The notes: generated from the sequence alone by a model not told the origin. Counted from the stretch's first letter, positions 1 to 13,028 are shown. The stretch is 64,000 nt of DNA from Adiantum capillus-veneris (GCA_014529385.2 CM043962.1:85022180-85086179), one strand, 5' to 3'. Program-made: numbers and translations.

Positions 1-32
1 ATCCTTTTGCAAGAGAGAGACTATTAGAGAAC

Positions 33-365
33 ATGACAATAGTTGAGGACCAGATTTACTTGGATCTAGTTCCCCCTCCAAAAGGTGTTTGTATTATAGA
101 TTCTCCCATCAAGAGAGACTTGTTACGACACAATCTTTGTGTTCCTTGTAACCTTGGTGATGCTATGAAGATGGAAAGCTTCATGCATCATGAGCTTAAC
201 ATAAACTTTGCAAAAAGCATTAACTATCCCAAGACTCAGTCCCAAAGCTTCAAACACCTTCGAAGGTGGAGAGAGCTAGCGGGGAATGAGGGTAGGGAAG
301 AGGAACAAGAATCATCCATAGGAGAAAGAAATAGTTCCTCACTTATCATAACTCTTCTTGCTTAG
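33..365 (+). CDS. Hypothetical ORF or terminal exon, unidentified
   Basis: An open frame of 110 codons begins at ATG 33 and ends at 365. The composition is protein-like, mixing charged and hydrophobic residues, with a Cys-Val-Pro-Cys motif near residue 37. No family is recognised. The frame lies next to the window edge and could be the end of a longer coding region. There is no promoter, splice or homology support, so it may be a chance frame. Confidence 0.2.
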   Translation: MTIVEDQIYLDLVPPPKGVCIIDSPIKRDLLRHNLCVPCNLGDAMKMESFMHHELNINFAKSINYPKTQSQSFKHLRRWRELAGNEGREEEQESSIGERNSSSLIITLLA

Positions 366-576
366 CATAGCATAATAGCATAGTAATTAAGATGAAGAAG
401 ATGACAAGCTTAAGCATTGAAGCATGGCTCTTGGTTGGATTTGCATTCCATGGCCAAGAATGTTGGTGTAGACTCTCCACTTCTCAACCAGCTTGGAGAA
501 GGAGATGGAGCTCTTGCACTTTGCACTCCACACAATGAGAGAATGTGTGTGTGTGTGGGAGAGTATACCTATTTGA
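366..576. other. Short non-coding stretch before inverted repeat
   Basis: No convincing gene. It contains a short GT run near 545-556. Overlapping short frames occur on both strands and neither looks coding. Confidence 0.4.
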
Positions 577-1173
577 GGACAGATCAAATGGGTGCCCCCA
601 ACTGGTCGGACATGTAGCCGGATATCACATTTGTAGTCTATTAGTTTTTCGAGCTAGTGTAGTAATACTCTGTGTAAATCCTGATTCTAGAGTAGTGGAT
701 CAATTCCCTGAGTTGTAATGATGCCATGATATTTGTAATGGTCCATGTGAGTCAGCCACTGGCCATTTAGAATTCCCTAGGTATAAAGGTCAATAACCTT
801 AATGTGAAAGGAGGCTTATCTTTAGAAGAAGAAGAGAGCTCTAATGTACATACGCTCAAGCTACGAGCTGCTCCAACTTGTAATCATTGCAGCTATTGAT
901 TGGGTAATCAGTTTTCAATTTCGAAACTTGCATTGTGTTCCTCTCTCTTTGCTCTTCCATTTAAGTGTAAGCATTGTCATTTTTGTTGTGGTTTGCGACT
1001 ACTACGTGCATGTGAGCTATAATTGCAAATTGAAGTGCTTAAATCACTGTTTTTAATCATTTTGACCATAGGAGAGTGTTCCTAGACCATAAGGCGACCT
1101 TTCTAGACAGTTCTGTTGCAGTTTTCAGGACCTTTTTCATGATGGATTGTGATTTTGGTACCTTGTCGGAGTT
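577..1173 (+). repeat. Left arm of a ~600-bp inverted repeat
   Basis: The sequence from about 577 to 1,173 reappears in reverse complement at 1,488-2,045. Matching landmarks include GGTGCCCCCAACT, CAAGCTACGAGCTGCTC and TTTTCAGGACCTTTTTCATG. Identity by eye is high, roughly 85-90%, with small indels. The arm carries a TATA-like box at 782. It has no coding capacity. It resembles an LTR-like repeat present twice in opposite orientation, though no element body was recognised. Confidence 0.85.
782..789 (+). promoter_or_regulatory. TATA-like box in left inverted-repeat arm
   Basis: TATAAAGG at 782-789 is conserved in the opposite arm as CCTTTATA at 1,830-1,837. The two arms would therefore fire convergently, toward the central spacer. 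A promoter role is inferred from the motif only. Confidence 0.35.
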
Positions 1174-1487
1174 AGCAGGTAGCAACAACGGACGTCTGCA
1201 ACATAGCTTTTTGGTACTAACATGATGTCAATACTCAAGGAAGTGACTGGGATGGGGCACGGAGACTCTTTGAGATTGTCAATCTCAAGAAGTGAACCTT
1301 AACAAGCCAACACAACAACTCTACAAGCAAACCAACACTCAAAGATCAGGGAGATCTGCCTATGTCCTTTCTCATAGCTCTAGGTGATCACGCCATTTCG
1401 GCACTCGAACGGACTCAAAATGCAACAAAACTTTAGGAGGAGGTCTAAGACACCTAGGGGCACTATCCTACCAAGTCTGGTCGCAAT
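1174..1487. other. Spacer (loop) of the inverted repeat
   Basis: About 314 bp separate the two arms. It has no ORF of note and no recognisable domain. A transcript across both arms would form a long hairpin with this as its loop. Confidence 0.7.
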
Positions 1488-2045
1488 CCAACAAGGTATC
1501 AAAATCACGATCCATCATGAAAAAGGTCCTGAAAACTGTAACAGAACATGCAAGAAATATCGCCCTATGGTCTAAGAACACTCTCCTATGGTCAAAATGA
1601 GCAAAAACAATGATCAAATCTGCAATTACAGCTCATAGACACGTAGTCGCAAACCACAACAAAACTGACAATGCTTACACTTGAATTGAAGAGCAAAGAG
1701 AGAGGAACACAATGCAAGTTTCGGAATTGAAAACTGATTACAAGTTAGAGCAGCTCGTAGCTTGAGCGTACGTTTTCAGAGCTCCCTTCTTCTCTAAAGA
1801 TAAGCCTCCTTTCACATTAAGGTTATTGACCTTTATACATAGGGCATTCTAAATGGCCAGTGGCCGACTCACATGGACCTTTACAAATATCATGAAATCA
1901 TTACAACTCAGGGAATTGATCCACTACTCTAAAATTAGGATTTACACAGAGTATTACTACACTAGCTCAGAAAACTAATAGAGTACAAATGTGGTGTCCG
2001 GCTGCGTGTCCGACAGTTGGGGGCGCCCGTTTGATCTATCCGCAA
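1488..2045 (-). repeat. Right arm of the ~600-bp inverted repeat
   Basis: Reverse complement of 577-1,173 with scattered substitutions and small gaps. The outer end reaches the GTTGGGGGCGCCC segment near 2,018-2,030, which matches GGGTGCCCCCAAC of the left arm. Homology fades at about 2,045. Confidence 0.85.
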
Positions 2046-4128
2046 AAAATATCCCCCTCTCATGCTTGGTCCACACCTCTCTCTCTCTCTCTTGTATTAT
2101 TTTATTATTTCATTTGGACATGTGTCCTCTTTTTTCTCTTTGAGAGAAAGAACTTAATTATTTATATTTATGTATCTAAATTCTCATTGAAACTCTTTAA
2201 AACCTATTCAGTAGAATTTAAATACATCATGACGGCCACGTGTGGAGGATCATTTGAACATGTGTCTTTTATGCTTATTAAGTCATTTGGTTGAATTGAA
2301 TACTTCAAGGACTTAGTCAACAAACATGGAAACGTTGATGACTCTTGAGAGTTACCTTTGAATTGAATACTTCAAGAACTTTAGTCATTTAAGCATGTGA
2401 GAAACACCTCAAGCTTTTGGGCAAGGTTCCCACTAACACTTAGCAAACCAACAAGCGCCTCATGTTTAGGTAGGATTCCCCCCTCAAGGTCATCCCTAGC
2501 TTGCCTAATGTCAAAGGACTTTTGAACACTAACTTTTGGAGGTCTTTAATGAAGCTAACCCTACGGTCTTTAAGCTCCATTAGGTAGCATTTCTCTTTAA
2601 CATACCATCTCTCATTTGGACCCCTTTTAACCTTGGCCCTGTGTTGAGATAGATCCATAAGCGCATTTCTATATTCTAACCCTTGTTCCCGTTTATTCTC
2701 CCACATTAAATTATCAGTTTAATATGAGAAAAGCATTTGGGTTGGTTAGATATTAGATTTTATGACATGTGTCTATGCGATAAATACCATGGAAAATGAT
2801 TGCAAATGTAAGCATTCTGAAATGCTAGACTAGGTAGATAGAGATGACAAGACACCTCCTAAGATGCGACCTATTGCCTCTTCCCTTGCTTCCACCAACA
2901 ACGTTTTGAAACGTTATTGTGCATTTGCTTGTGAGCTAGTAAGCATTTTGAAACACTTACGATTATAACCTTTGCAAAGGCTTGGTTGCATGGATAGTTT
3001 TGAGTTGTCTCCTATGCATGCAAATGACCACTGCATTCTTAAAGACAAACTTATCCAACACCAACTATTGGCTATGGAAAGGGATTTGACTAGTACCTAG
3101 TTAGCAGCCTATGCAAAAGTGAAGTTCGCAAGGAGCCCGTCAACTTTTTTTGTTAGGGAATGTGAAGCCAAAAACAAATACACAATTTCCTAGAGAAGAG
3201 AGGCAAAGGCAAGATTGGTGAGGATCGTAGGGTGAGCGCTAGAGTTAGCTGACTTGATATCCACGAGGTTTGAAGCCATTTATATAAATTCAAGAAGATG
3301 ATTTGTTTGACTTGGGAATGCGAAGCCAAAGGCAAGGCCAAATTGATAAAGATAGCAAGGATAAACATTTGACAGAGGAGATTGTCATGGCACACATGGT
3401 GGTGGCTACAGTGGACATGATACCAAATTTCTTGTCATCATGTGGCTATTGTTGTAGCATGATTTAGCCAGAGAGAGGCTTGTCAGTGGTAGAGAGGGGA
3501 AAAAGGATCTCCCTACAAATGATTGGGATCCATTTGTTGGAGTTCAAGTTATCGGAATTTGAACTCATGGGTTGGAGTTCAAAGCACATGTATCTAGCAA
3601 GGAGTCAATGCGACGTATACAAAACACTATGGATGTGCACGCCAATCCATTTTTGGTGGCCGAATTATGAATAGGATGTGTTCCAAAACTTCATTGTCTA
3701 GGAAATTTTGGGCAAGATGTGTTCATAACTCACAAGTGGGATTCTTGGACGTAGTGTGGTCTACAATTCAATCTTCTACATGAGGCAAATGGTGCTCATT
3801 CTAAGGTAAAAAGTTAGTGGTAGAGCAGAAGCAAGCTATATCTAGTAGACTGATCAGTTGTCCATGGTAGCTTCTTCATTGACTTTTCCTTCCTACATAT
3901 GTCAACTATGAGCTATAGGAACGGTGTTAAAATTCTAGCATCTCAAGTGAATAGCCCAATGTGTTCCGAATATTTATTTTGGCTTTAGTCATTTATTTTA
4001 CTTATTTGTCAAAGTCTTCGTGGGTAAGGCAATTTTTGGAGGGGGGTAAAGGCCCCCAAGGTTAGTACATAAAGGAACACCTAGCCCCCATTTTATAATC
4101 ACTAATTCATTGCCTAATTGGTTGGTCC

Positions 4129-4130
<2 letters not shown>
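2046..4130. other. Unassigned region
   Basis: No recognisable gene. A roughly 30-bp direct repeat containing TTGAATTGAATACTTCAAG occurs near 2,291 and again near 2,356. A minus-strand frame at 2,440-2,706 (88 codons, Lys/Arg-rich) and one at 3,153-3,395 have no family signature and are not called as genes. Confidence 0.4.

Positions 4131-4179
<49 letters not shown>
4131..4179. repeat. (CT)n microsatellite
   Basis: Uninterrupted CT dinucleotides from 4,131 to 4,179. Confidence 0.97.
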
Positions 4180-4182
<3 letters not shown>

Positions 4183-5036
4183 TATCCTCTCTCTCATCGT
4201 ATGCTTTGCATCGTCTACTTTGCAAGTACGTGGGGGTTAAAGGTATAGGGCCAACAAGCATATCACAATTTTATCTTTGTCAAATATCTAAAACTTGATA
4301 TAAATCAATGAGAATTTTACCACCAAGATGCATTAACAAAGAGAGAGCTTTGTCAAGCTTTTCAATCAATGGCATAAGGTGATTTTTGTATAAGTTGATT
4401 TTTTTCGATATGGCTGATTCCTTCTTACCTCTGATCACTAATTAGGCGACCATTATGGGATTGTGCTACATACATTTGATGGACTTGTCTTGGTTTTGAG
4501 TAGGGAGAAACTTTTATGCGAGTGATATGGATGCCCTTGGAGATTTTTGTATGAGTTGCAGCTTGTTTTTGTTTAGAGGAAAACTTTTTACCTTTCGCAC
4601 ATATGGCAACAATTATGAAACTATATACACTTTGTGGTCTAAATATATTTTTGCATCAAATTGTCGTTTAATTTTTTGTTGAAGAAAATATTCTTCTATA
4701 TTGCAAACATGGTGAAACTTATGGAATCAAACTTTATACAATTGAAGGTTTACAAGAATATATTTTTGTATCCAGTATTGGCTTATTTTTTGTATAGTTA
4801 TGCAATCAAAGTATAGATTTGAGATCAATTTTTAGGCCATAATTTGTATAATTCTAATAATTGTGGCACCCATAACCATTGAGCTCTTATTCAATCGTTA
4901 AATCCTTCAATCCAAAGCTCTTATTGAATTTTAAACTTGAAATTTTCTCCCGTGTATAGTTTCCAAGAGAAATATCTTTTGGATTGCTTTTTAAAACTCC
5001 TCACATTGGGTCTACAAAGAGTATATCACTTTTGAC
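4180..5036. other. Unassigned AT-rich region
   Basis: No gene, repeat or RNA feature could be supported here. Confidence 0.4.
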
Positions 5037-6386
5037 TTACTCGCATCGCTCGTAAGATTTCACTCGTTTAATGGTGATCCCCAAGAGATGCCGAACATGG
5101 GTGTTTCTACATGTGCCTCTAGTGTAACTTTGAGATTTACCCCTATTATCACCAGTAGAACTGTTGGGTGTTAAAAAAGATGTAAAATAGTTATTAGGGG
5201 TGTTCAGAGAGTTAGGCCTTTTGAGAGATGGAGAATCATCATCCTCGATGCAAGGTTTGAGTAAACCAATGGCAATCTTGAAACCTTTATAGTAATCATA
5301 TGTGGTGAGATAGATAGGTGCCAGGTTCATCATACTTTAGTTCTTTGAGAATGTCCACAATCAAGCCTCTAAAGGCATTGAAAGCAATATGAGCGACTAC
5401 AAGGGATTTGGCTTGCCCACCAAGCCAAGAGAAGATTAAGGAAAGATGGAAGTCTATAGGTGTTTCCAGAAATAGTTGTTCCAAATGATTGAGAATGTAC
5501 CAAATAGCATGTTCAAACCACATAATGCTAGATTCACAGGCAGCCTTAGGCTCATGGAATTTACAAGCACATTGTACGTAAGGTCAAAACAAATTCCAGA
5601 TAGATTCCGTGTAGAAGTCAAGGTTACATTCGGCAAACTCCATATTTCCTTAAGTGCGGATGAATAGGCCAGTATTAGAGGCACATTTAGTTTGATCAAT
5701 AAAGTTGAGGTTAACAGGGGCTTTGATGAGTTCCCCTTTATCCAAAAACTGTCCACCTTTTAGTACTTTGAGTCTGCAGTCTTCAACAGTAGATGTTGGT
5801 AGATTGGCAAGATAGACCCAAGTTTCACTTAGTATAGGAGCTAAGAAGGCTTTGTTGGGGAGGATCCATAACTGATTTTCTACACCAAAAGACTCCACCT
5901 TAATTTTTTGATTAGCAAGAAAGGAAAAACTTTAGAGACTTTAGGAACCATTTCTAAGAGGGTGGAGTCACTGAGAGTGCATAGATTTCTTTGGAATTCT
6001 TTAACAGATTTGAGAGTAGTATTGTCTCTATAGAAGAGGCCACCTATTTGTGGGACAACAGGGGTGGTAGGAGTACTAATAAAAGCAGGGTTAAGTCCAC
6101 ACAATTTCTTTAGGAAATTAGCAAGATCATCACAAGAGAAAGAAAATTGAGCAAGATCTTGATTGTATTGTAAAGCTAATATAGGAAGTTGGGCTATATA
6201 CTGAGAAATCATAGCCACTCCATCATCTGAATCTTTGTCTAAGGTAGCCAAAATCTTCAACCATTCATTGAAAGAAATCATATGTAATATAGATGACTTC
6301 TTTTTGTCTGCAGTCGAGGCAGATCCATAGATAAGTTGTGAAGTGTCCAGTTTGCTTATACAACAAAGGACAAGGGAGCTAGCCAC
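5037..6386 (-). pseudogene. Multiply broken minus-strand coding relic, unknown family
   Basis: Reading leftwards from 6,386, protein-like sequence continues through frames at 5,880-6,386 (168 codons), 5,650-5,898, a stop-containing bridge to 5,296-5,523, and 5,037-5,333. The frame of 5,650-5,898 continues into 5,296-5,523 with two in-frame stops and sensible residues between them, so this is one decayed reading frame and not chance ORFs. Coding-like sequence also appears upstream toward about 6,600. The 5,650-5,898 piece (SETWVYLANLP and following) loosely recalls the RNA-binding-like ORF1 domain of plant LINEs (DUF4283), but that is speculative. No catalytic motif was seen. It may be a transposon ORF or a dead gene. 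Confidence 0.4.
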
Positions 6387-6620
6387 AAAAAGGGGGTTCG
6401 AAGGCCACCTCTAGTCCTTGGGAGGATAAAGCCTATAAAAAAGAGTTGAAAGACTAGATTGGGTTTATTTGGGGTAGGAGGTCACTTTGCTTTTAGATTT
6501 TCTAGGAAGGAATGGACTGGTTCTAGGTGACAAGGCTTTTTAGGGGGTGGTCCTTTAAGTATTGTGCAATTTTTTCCATTATCCTTGCGTGTTTTGGTGG
6601 GTCATTGATGACTCTCATGC

Positions 6621-9172
6621 GAGCAGTCATTATTGAGTACCTAATATCAATCAAAATCAGGGTAAGTAAGCATGGATTAACCTGCAACCCTTAAACCGGA
6701 AAAGTCCAAGGATTATGATAGCCGTGAGCAGGGATCCAAAATTATAGTCAAAGATGGACCACCTAGCACTAGTCAACCTTCACAGGAATTATAGACAGTG
6801 GGTCAATCAAAGCCCTATATTCCAAAAAAATTCTAATGCCAACGTCTTGGTCTTCCAGAAAACTTGGAGAACCTTGTGTTTAGGATGTGTGTGTTGCTAT
6901 TTTTAAACTAATACTTATACACAACAGAACACATCAGTTCAAAAGATAACTGGCCTTAGAAAAGGGACAGACAAAAGCACAAGAAAAACTCAGTCTTTGA
7001 TTCATTTTTTCACATTACAGTGAGAACGAAGTATTATTCAAATGTTTTTGTACAATGGATAGTCAAAAGTAATGGTATCTAAAGTGAAAAAGGTTTAGGT
7101 GCACCAATGGAAGACAATACCTTTAAGCCAAAAAGACCCTAAGTAAAGATAGATTCCTCACCTACATCTATATAAACAAGTTAATAGATTCATTATCCTT
7201 GAATACATATTACAAGGGTCAAAGAACTTATCAGTTGTCATCCATGTCCTACTTAAAATCTTTTTACCTTAAACCTTCCATCCAATATTGTTTTTTTCCA
7301 CTTGATTTTTATGACAGGGTTTCATCCCTTTTAAATTATTTTCAATTTTTTAATGAAGCGAAGGTCATCACTCCTTTAGTTTTCAATGAATGAGATCATA
7401 GCTTATAAATATAGGTGGTAAATAACCCCATTTTTTAAGAAAGAGTTTATATTTATTTAAATAGAATACATTCTGATCAGAAGGCCACTTTCCCTTATGA
7501 TCCAAATGTTTAACCAAAATCATTGTCCCAGAGAGGTTTGAGGTAAGAGGTCTTTTAGTTATTTTTCCACATTTATGATCTTTTAATACATAAGTGTCAT
7601 CAGGGTAACAAAATGCTCAAAATTTGCCATATTTTGCATTTATTATCATATGAGATTAATCAAAGCAGAGAGTATATGGTGTAAAAAGAACTAATTAAAG
7701 TAGTACTGGTCCAAGAAATCACTTGGGTAAGTAGACAAAGTATGGTATATGCTAGCACTAATATTTCCCTACTATGATATTTTACAAGATGCAGTCAGGT
7801 AGGTAGGCAGGTATTGGTCTATAAAAAAAGATTTGTTTCATAATGTAAGAACAATAAGCAAGGTGATTAAGTTCTATATATTTTTATAAGTAACACGTAA
7901 GTGCTAGGAAACCAAGACTTTTGTGTGATGAGAAGTGGTAGAACAAACTAATTTAACCTAAATGATCACACAAGATGAGAATCTTTTAACGCAAATGTTA
8001 AGACTATGACAGTAGTATGGAGTGTATTAAACAATGCATCTAGTAAATGCCCAATAGCTAGGTGATCAATCTTTAAAAAGCCCAACATCAATCATGTACA
8101 CCTTTTAAGCTGGCAAGCATTGTCAAAGCCGAATACCCAACTTGGGATTTTAATTGAACAAATTGGCAAATCACACATCAAGCTTCATCATAATGCTAGG
8201 AAAGGAAAAACCACCAACTAACAACCAAATCAAGGGGATGCATCCACATTTTCTCAATCGATCCCCAACATCTTTAAAAATTCAATACATTTGCGATCGG
8301 CAGATCACCCAAAGGGCTCAAAAAACCAAACGACGGTAACAATATTGGATTTATAAGTAAATGCTACAGATCGTTTAGATAATAGAAAAACAACATTTTT
8401 TCTTTCAAAGTATGTGCGGCACCAACCTGTGAAGGAGGGTTTTAATCAACCAACTCCATAGATATTTTTTGATTAGGCAATCAAGCTACAGTTCATGGTG
8501 CAGTAGCAAGCACTCACCCACACTCAACTCCCTTTCCAAAACACACACATATATGTCAAGGCTAAGTGAGGGGAAGAGCATCCCTCACCTCCATTTATAG
8601 TGGTTGAGGAGGAAGCGCCATCAATTTTGAGAGGAGAGAATCCCACAAGTCGAGTCTCCACAATCGGATCAGAGCCCGAGACAACTAGCTATGCAGAGCA
8701 GGTTTATATGGGTAAATAGTAATAGTGTAGAGAAAACCAAGCGGTGTGATACCTCAAAGAAAAACGCCTAATGCATGCAATTTGCAGACCGCCTAGGTAC
8801 AGGAGTAAGGGGGAGGGAAGAGAGTAAAGGTTTGGGGTAGATTTCAAGGGGATTATCACCATGGCATCTCGGGGGAAGAGAGTATTCGTTAAAGGCAATT
8901 TACCCCTTAAGGTTAAGGTAAAAAACCCCACCCATTTTTTACTAGGGTTACAGGGTTTGTTCTAATAATGTTATCAAAAGGAATAGATATTTTAAGATGT
9001 GTAGCACATGTAGCCAAGCAATCAGACTGGTAGTAAAAAGTACTCACCTATAAGTTCCATCATGGTGTAGATTTTGAGTGGGGAAAAAAAAGGGGGGGGT
9101 AAAGGTTTCAGTTTAATTTAGAAACATTTTGTATTGCAATACCAACAATAGTTAGTAATGGTCAGATACATA
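6621..9172. other. Unassigned region
   Basis: No credible gene. Short frames at 7,199-7,393, 8,154-8,339 and 8,704-8,931 lack any recognisable domain. A short A7G9 tract lies near 9,087. Confidence 0.35.
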
Positions 9173-9257
9173 TGTGTGTGTGTGTGTGTGTGTGTTTGTG
9201 TTTGTGTTTGTGTTTTAACTAGGATGGTGTTGATAGTAATATATAGTTTTTAACTAT
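9173..9257. repeat. (TG)n / TTTGTG repeat plus flank copied at 11,551-11,598
   Basis: A TG run followed by TTTGTG repeats leads into TTTTAACTAGGATGGTGTTG and the next ~30 bp. The same flank follows another TG run at 11,551-11,598. Confidence 0.8.
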
Positions 9258-10051
9258 ACACTAGTACTGAAATCAGGAGCCAGAAGATATAAAAGTTTTC
9301 CATCTTCAAGCCAAGGAACTTTGAAAACCATAGTTGAGAAGGTAACCCTCACGTGCACCCATGGAAACAACACAAACTTTAGTTAGCATCGGCACCGTAT
9401 GCAGGTGATGCATGGGTATCCCACATGTTATAGATGTCACCCAACTAAATTTCTTTCAAAGATAAATAATAAGAAAGGTGAAGCTACACAATTATTCAGA
9501 GATGGTTTCATTTACATGGGGGCGGAACACCATTTGGAGCTCCTTTTGTTTTGCAAGCTCTCATGAGATAAGGTCGGAGACGAGTTATATGGGGAAAATT
9601 TGGCCTCGAAGTGGGCCACATATACCTGTTTCTTGACTTTATAGAGTTTGACAATAATTGTCATGATTTTTTCAGGGTCGATGATAGTGCTCATACATGC
9701 AGTCAATCTATACTTTGGAGTCACCTGTAACATAAAAGGATGTTAGTAAGTAAGTTCTAGTCCTCCCTAGACAGATTCAAAACCACATGTAAGGTAGTAA
9801 GTATAAGTGCTACTTCCCTAAACACATATAACATATAGAGGGGATGTTATGTGGTACCATAATTCTTACAAAAGCTAGTGAACAGAGCCACCATGGCCCA
9901 TACCCTCAATGTAATAAGCCACCACTTACAGCTTCATGATCGGATGATTTTCAAGCATATCCAGCATAATCCACAACATTATATAACCACACTCTGAATC
10001 ATATTTGGCCATAATCAATCATAACCCTGTCCCTCAACCAACTATTTAAAC
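9258..10051. other. Unassigned region
   Basis: The minus-strand frame at 9,512-9,733 has no family signature. Nothing else was supported. Confidence 0.35.
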
Positions 10052-10335
10052 CTAGTACGTCCAAGTTGAGCAGTTTTACAAGGGATCACGAAACTAAGCC
10101 GGCCTAGACCTTAATTGAGCACGAATAGTAAGCTTAGTTCTTAACCTAGTAGCTCAAACCATGTACAACAAGTTTGAGCAGATTTTCTAGGGATCACAAA
10201 ACTTAGACGACATAGCCCATAATTGAGCAAGAAAGGTAAGCTTAGTACCAAACCCCGATGCTCAAACCATGTACAACCAAGTTGAGCAAATTTTTCAAAG
10301 GAACACAACACCCAGCCGGCATAGCAAGAATAGTA
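10052..10335. repeat. Degenerate ~105-bp tandem repeat, three copies
   Basis: Three consecutive units begin near 10,052, 10,145 and 10,254. Each carries AAGTTGAGCA (or a variant), a GGGATCACAAAAC-type segment, a CATAGC/GGCCTAG block and GAATAGTAAGCTTAG or a close variant. The units have diverged by point changes and small indels, so the array is old. Confidence 0.75.
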
Positions 10336-10760
10336 AGCAACCCAGAAGTTCTACAAAAGTTGAATACCTACTCCAACAGTTCATTTTAAACAAACAAAGT
10401 ACCAGGTCACGGTTTTTTACCCACCAGTAGGTCAACCCTATTAAGTAGGCTCCTTCACTAAGTGTTTCCAAAGGACTCCATGGATTTGCAGGAAAAACCC
10501 TTACAAACTCAATGCACACAAGTACTCACACGCTCACACAGTACCAATGCTAAGTGAGCATGAAGGATCACCTTTATAGGGTTGGGAGCCAAAGGTCTTT
10601 CCTTTACAGATGCGTGGCAGGCCCAGCTTCAAGAGGAAGACGATACAGCAACTCCGCTCCATCTAGTGGCCACATTCCTTCAAAATAGTGAGGCAGACAA
10701 AACTTCAACAGCATCATAGTCTCGTATAGAGAGCAGGGGGAATGGAGAGATAGATAGATA

Positions 10761-10762
<2 letters not shown>

Positions 10763-10846
<84 letters not shown>
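10763..10846. repeat. 84-nt poly-G tract
   Basis: An uninterrupted run of G from 10,763 to 10,846, preceded by a short GATA repeat. Its exact length is unreliable in any assembly. Confidence 0.9.
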
Positions 10847-10847
<1 letters not shown>

Positions 10848-11022
10848 AGAAATGAGACTGCAAGAGGGCCATTGCAATTTTAACATAGAAGAGGGAAAAA
10901 TTGGCAGAGCCAGGCCGCTGGCCTTTCATCATAAAACTTAGTTAGCTACGAAGTATTAGGTGCCAAATAAGGCACCTCCTAAAATATCACCTATTGCACT
11001 TACTCCATTTATTCACCCAAGG

Positions 11023-11094
11023 CTCCCTAGGCCAATTAGTCCTCAGTAAATAATACCACAAGGATATTAACACACTATCCCTAGCAGTGTGTGC

Positions 11095-11175
<81 letters not shown>

Positions 11176-11521
11176 GATATCAAATAACAACAGAGGGTAA
11201 TAGTCCTTAGTAAATCAAATTAATATGACAGGATTATCCATGAAGGTATAATCTTTGCATGGGAATTTAAGAGTGTAATTAACAATTGCAAACTTGTATC
11301 TTATAATACCTATGTAACCATGTTTGGCCGAGAGTTTAGTAGCAAATAAGGCCCAAGGAGACCTTCACCAGTTCTACCTTCATACAGGGTTAACACCCTC
11401 AGGTAATATATAGTATAGGGCATCATCTAGGCCCATATGAGCTGTTCAATATGAAAATCCCTAGGTCAATTAGTCCCCAGTAAATAATACCACAAGGATA
11501 TTAACACACTATTCCTAGCAA

Positions 11522-11552
<31 letters not shown>

Positions 11553-11598
11553 TTGTTTTAACTAGGATGGTGTTGATAGTAATATATAGTTTTTAAGT
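11023..11598. repeat. Duplicated unit around (GT)n tracts
   Basis: The ~70 bp ending at the long GT run (11,097-11,173) is repeated at 11,458-11,530 with few changes, both containing AATAATACCACAAGGATATT. Each copy ends in GT repeats. The sequence after the second GT run (11,551-11,598) matches the flank at about 9,210-9,257. The three loci are partial copies of one repeat with GT at its centre. Confidence 0.8.
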
Positions 11599-13025
11599 AC
11601 ACACAGATTAAATATTAATATGTATTCATTTGCAATTTCTAAAATAGCTTTTGTTGTAATTTCCAGGCATCAGAGCTCACAGAAGGAAGAGACCAAAAGC
11701 AGATCTGGAGTGTTCATTTGGGCACCAGCATGCAGCTTCCTCTTCATACTGCAGTTGTTAATAGGTTCAAAGAAGAAAAATATTGACTTCAATGAGCCTT
11801 TAGAGATTATTGGTGTGGCAGCAGAGGAGCCATCCTTGAACTCAGATGTGGATACTGCAGAGGTAGAGTCAGAACCTTTTTCAAGTCAAGAGGACACTGC
11901 AACACCCAAGATTCATGTGCTCAACTCACTTAAGAGGAAGGTGGATTGTATATCAGGCACTAACTCTGAGCCACCTACAAAGTGCAACACAAAAGAGAAG
12001 AAGGAAAAAGAGATAGTTATTGTGGAAGAACATGCAGTCATCAATGAAAGGCTTTTTGACTTTGTGAACTTTGTAGGAGCTGATGATAAATTTCATAAGG
12101 TATATGGCGTCTTTAATGCCACCTTCAATCTTGATGATCTTCTAGCTCAGCACACTGATTTCTTAAAGCTTGAAAGAGAGAGGTTTGAGCTGGAGGTGCA
12201 AAAGGGCAGGGTCATTCTTGATGACATGATGATGGTTCACTTCAGAGATTGTGATCCCAAAGGAGGTTCATACAGAAAGTACAATCAGGTTTGCCATTGT
12301 CATATAGACCCTTGTGGTGCCCTATGCACAAAAAGGAGTGCAAACTTATCCAAGAGTCCTTCGACTTTCTTTTCTATCTGAATATACTATTTGCTTGTCT
12401 TATGAAAAACCTTGATGGAATCATGGAGGAACAAGATCTACGTACGACTAGATGAACAAGAGGATGTTGAGAAGTACTACAATGAAGTGGAAGAGACAGA
12501 AGAGGCTATTGACTTTGAGGCAAAAGCAAAGGAGGTTGAACAATGCAAAATGTTATCTGTTAAAAATCAAAAGTCAAGCTACCCTTGGATGTGACTGGAT
12601 TCAATGAGAAACAAGCTGTGTCAATGCTTCCTAGTGTGCCAGAATTTAGATTTGGTGATAGTATATACATTTTCCTCCATGACATTCAAAGTATTTTCTG
12701 TCTTTGCGAGAAGACTTTGCACTAGGCACCATCTCCAAATTCCACGAGGAGAGGAGTGGCTTTGTCTCTGAAGACAGCAGTGATGATGAGGTAATGGAAA
12801 CCTCCAGTAACCCAGTGGAGTGCCTCGAAATATGTTTCCAAAAAGTAGAAAATTATAAGGAGACACCCCTTGATGAGGCCACTTTTCAAGCAATCAGGAA
12901 TAGTTTGAAGCCGTCAATGAGCAATGAATAAGTAGAGGAATGGTATCAGTTCCCAACACAGGGGTCGAGCCGCTCGATGGACCTATGGAAGGACAAACTA
13001 TGGATGCAAGATGAGAGTTTCATGG

Positions 13026-13028
<3 letters not shown>

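Noticed and set aside
844-1056. 70-codon ORF in the left inverted-repeat arm
   Set aside because: The corresponding frame is not open in the opposite arm, so it is not conserved as protein.
10680-10932. Poly-proline minus-strand ORFs
   Set aside because: They are translations of the poly-G tract and carry no independent coding signal.
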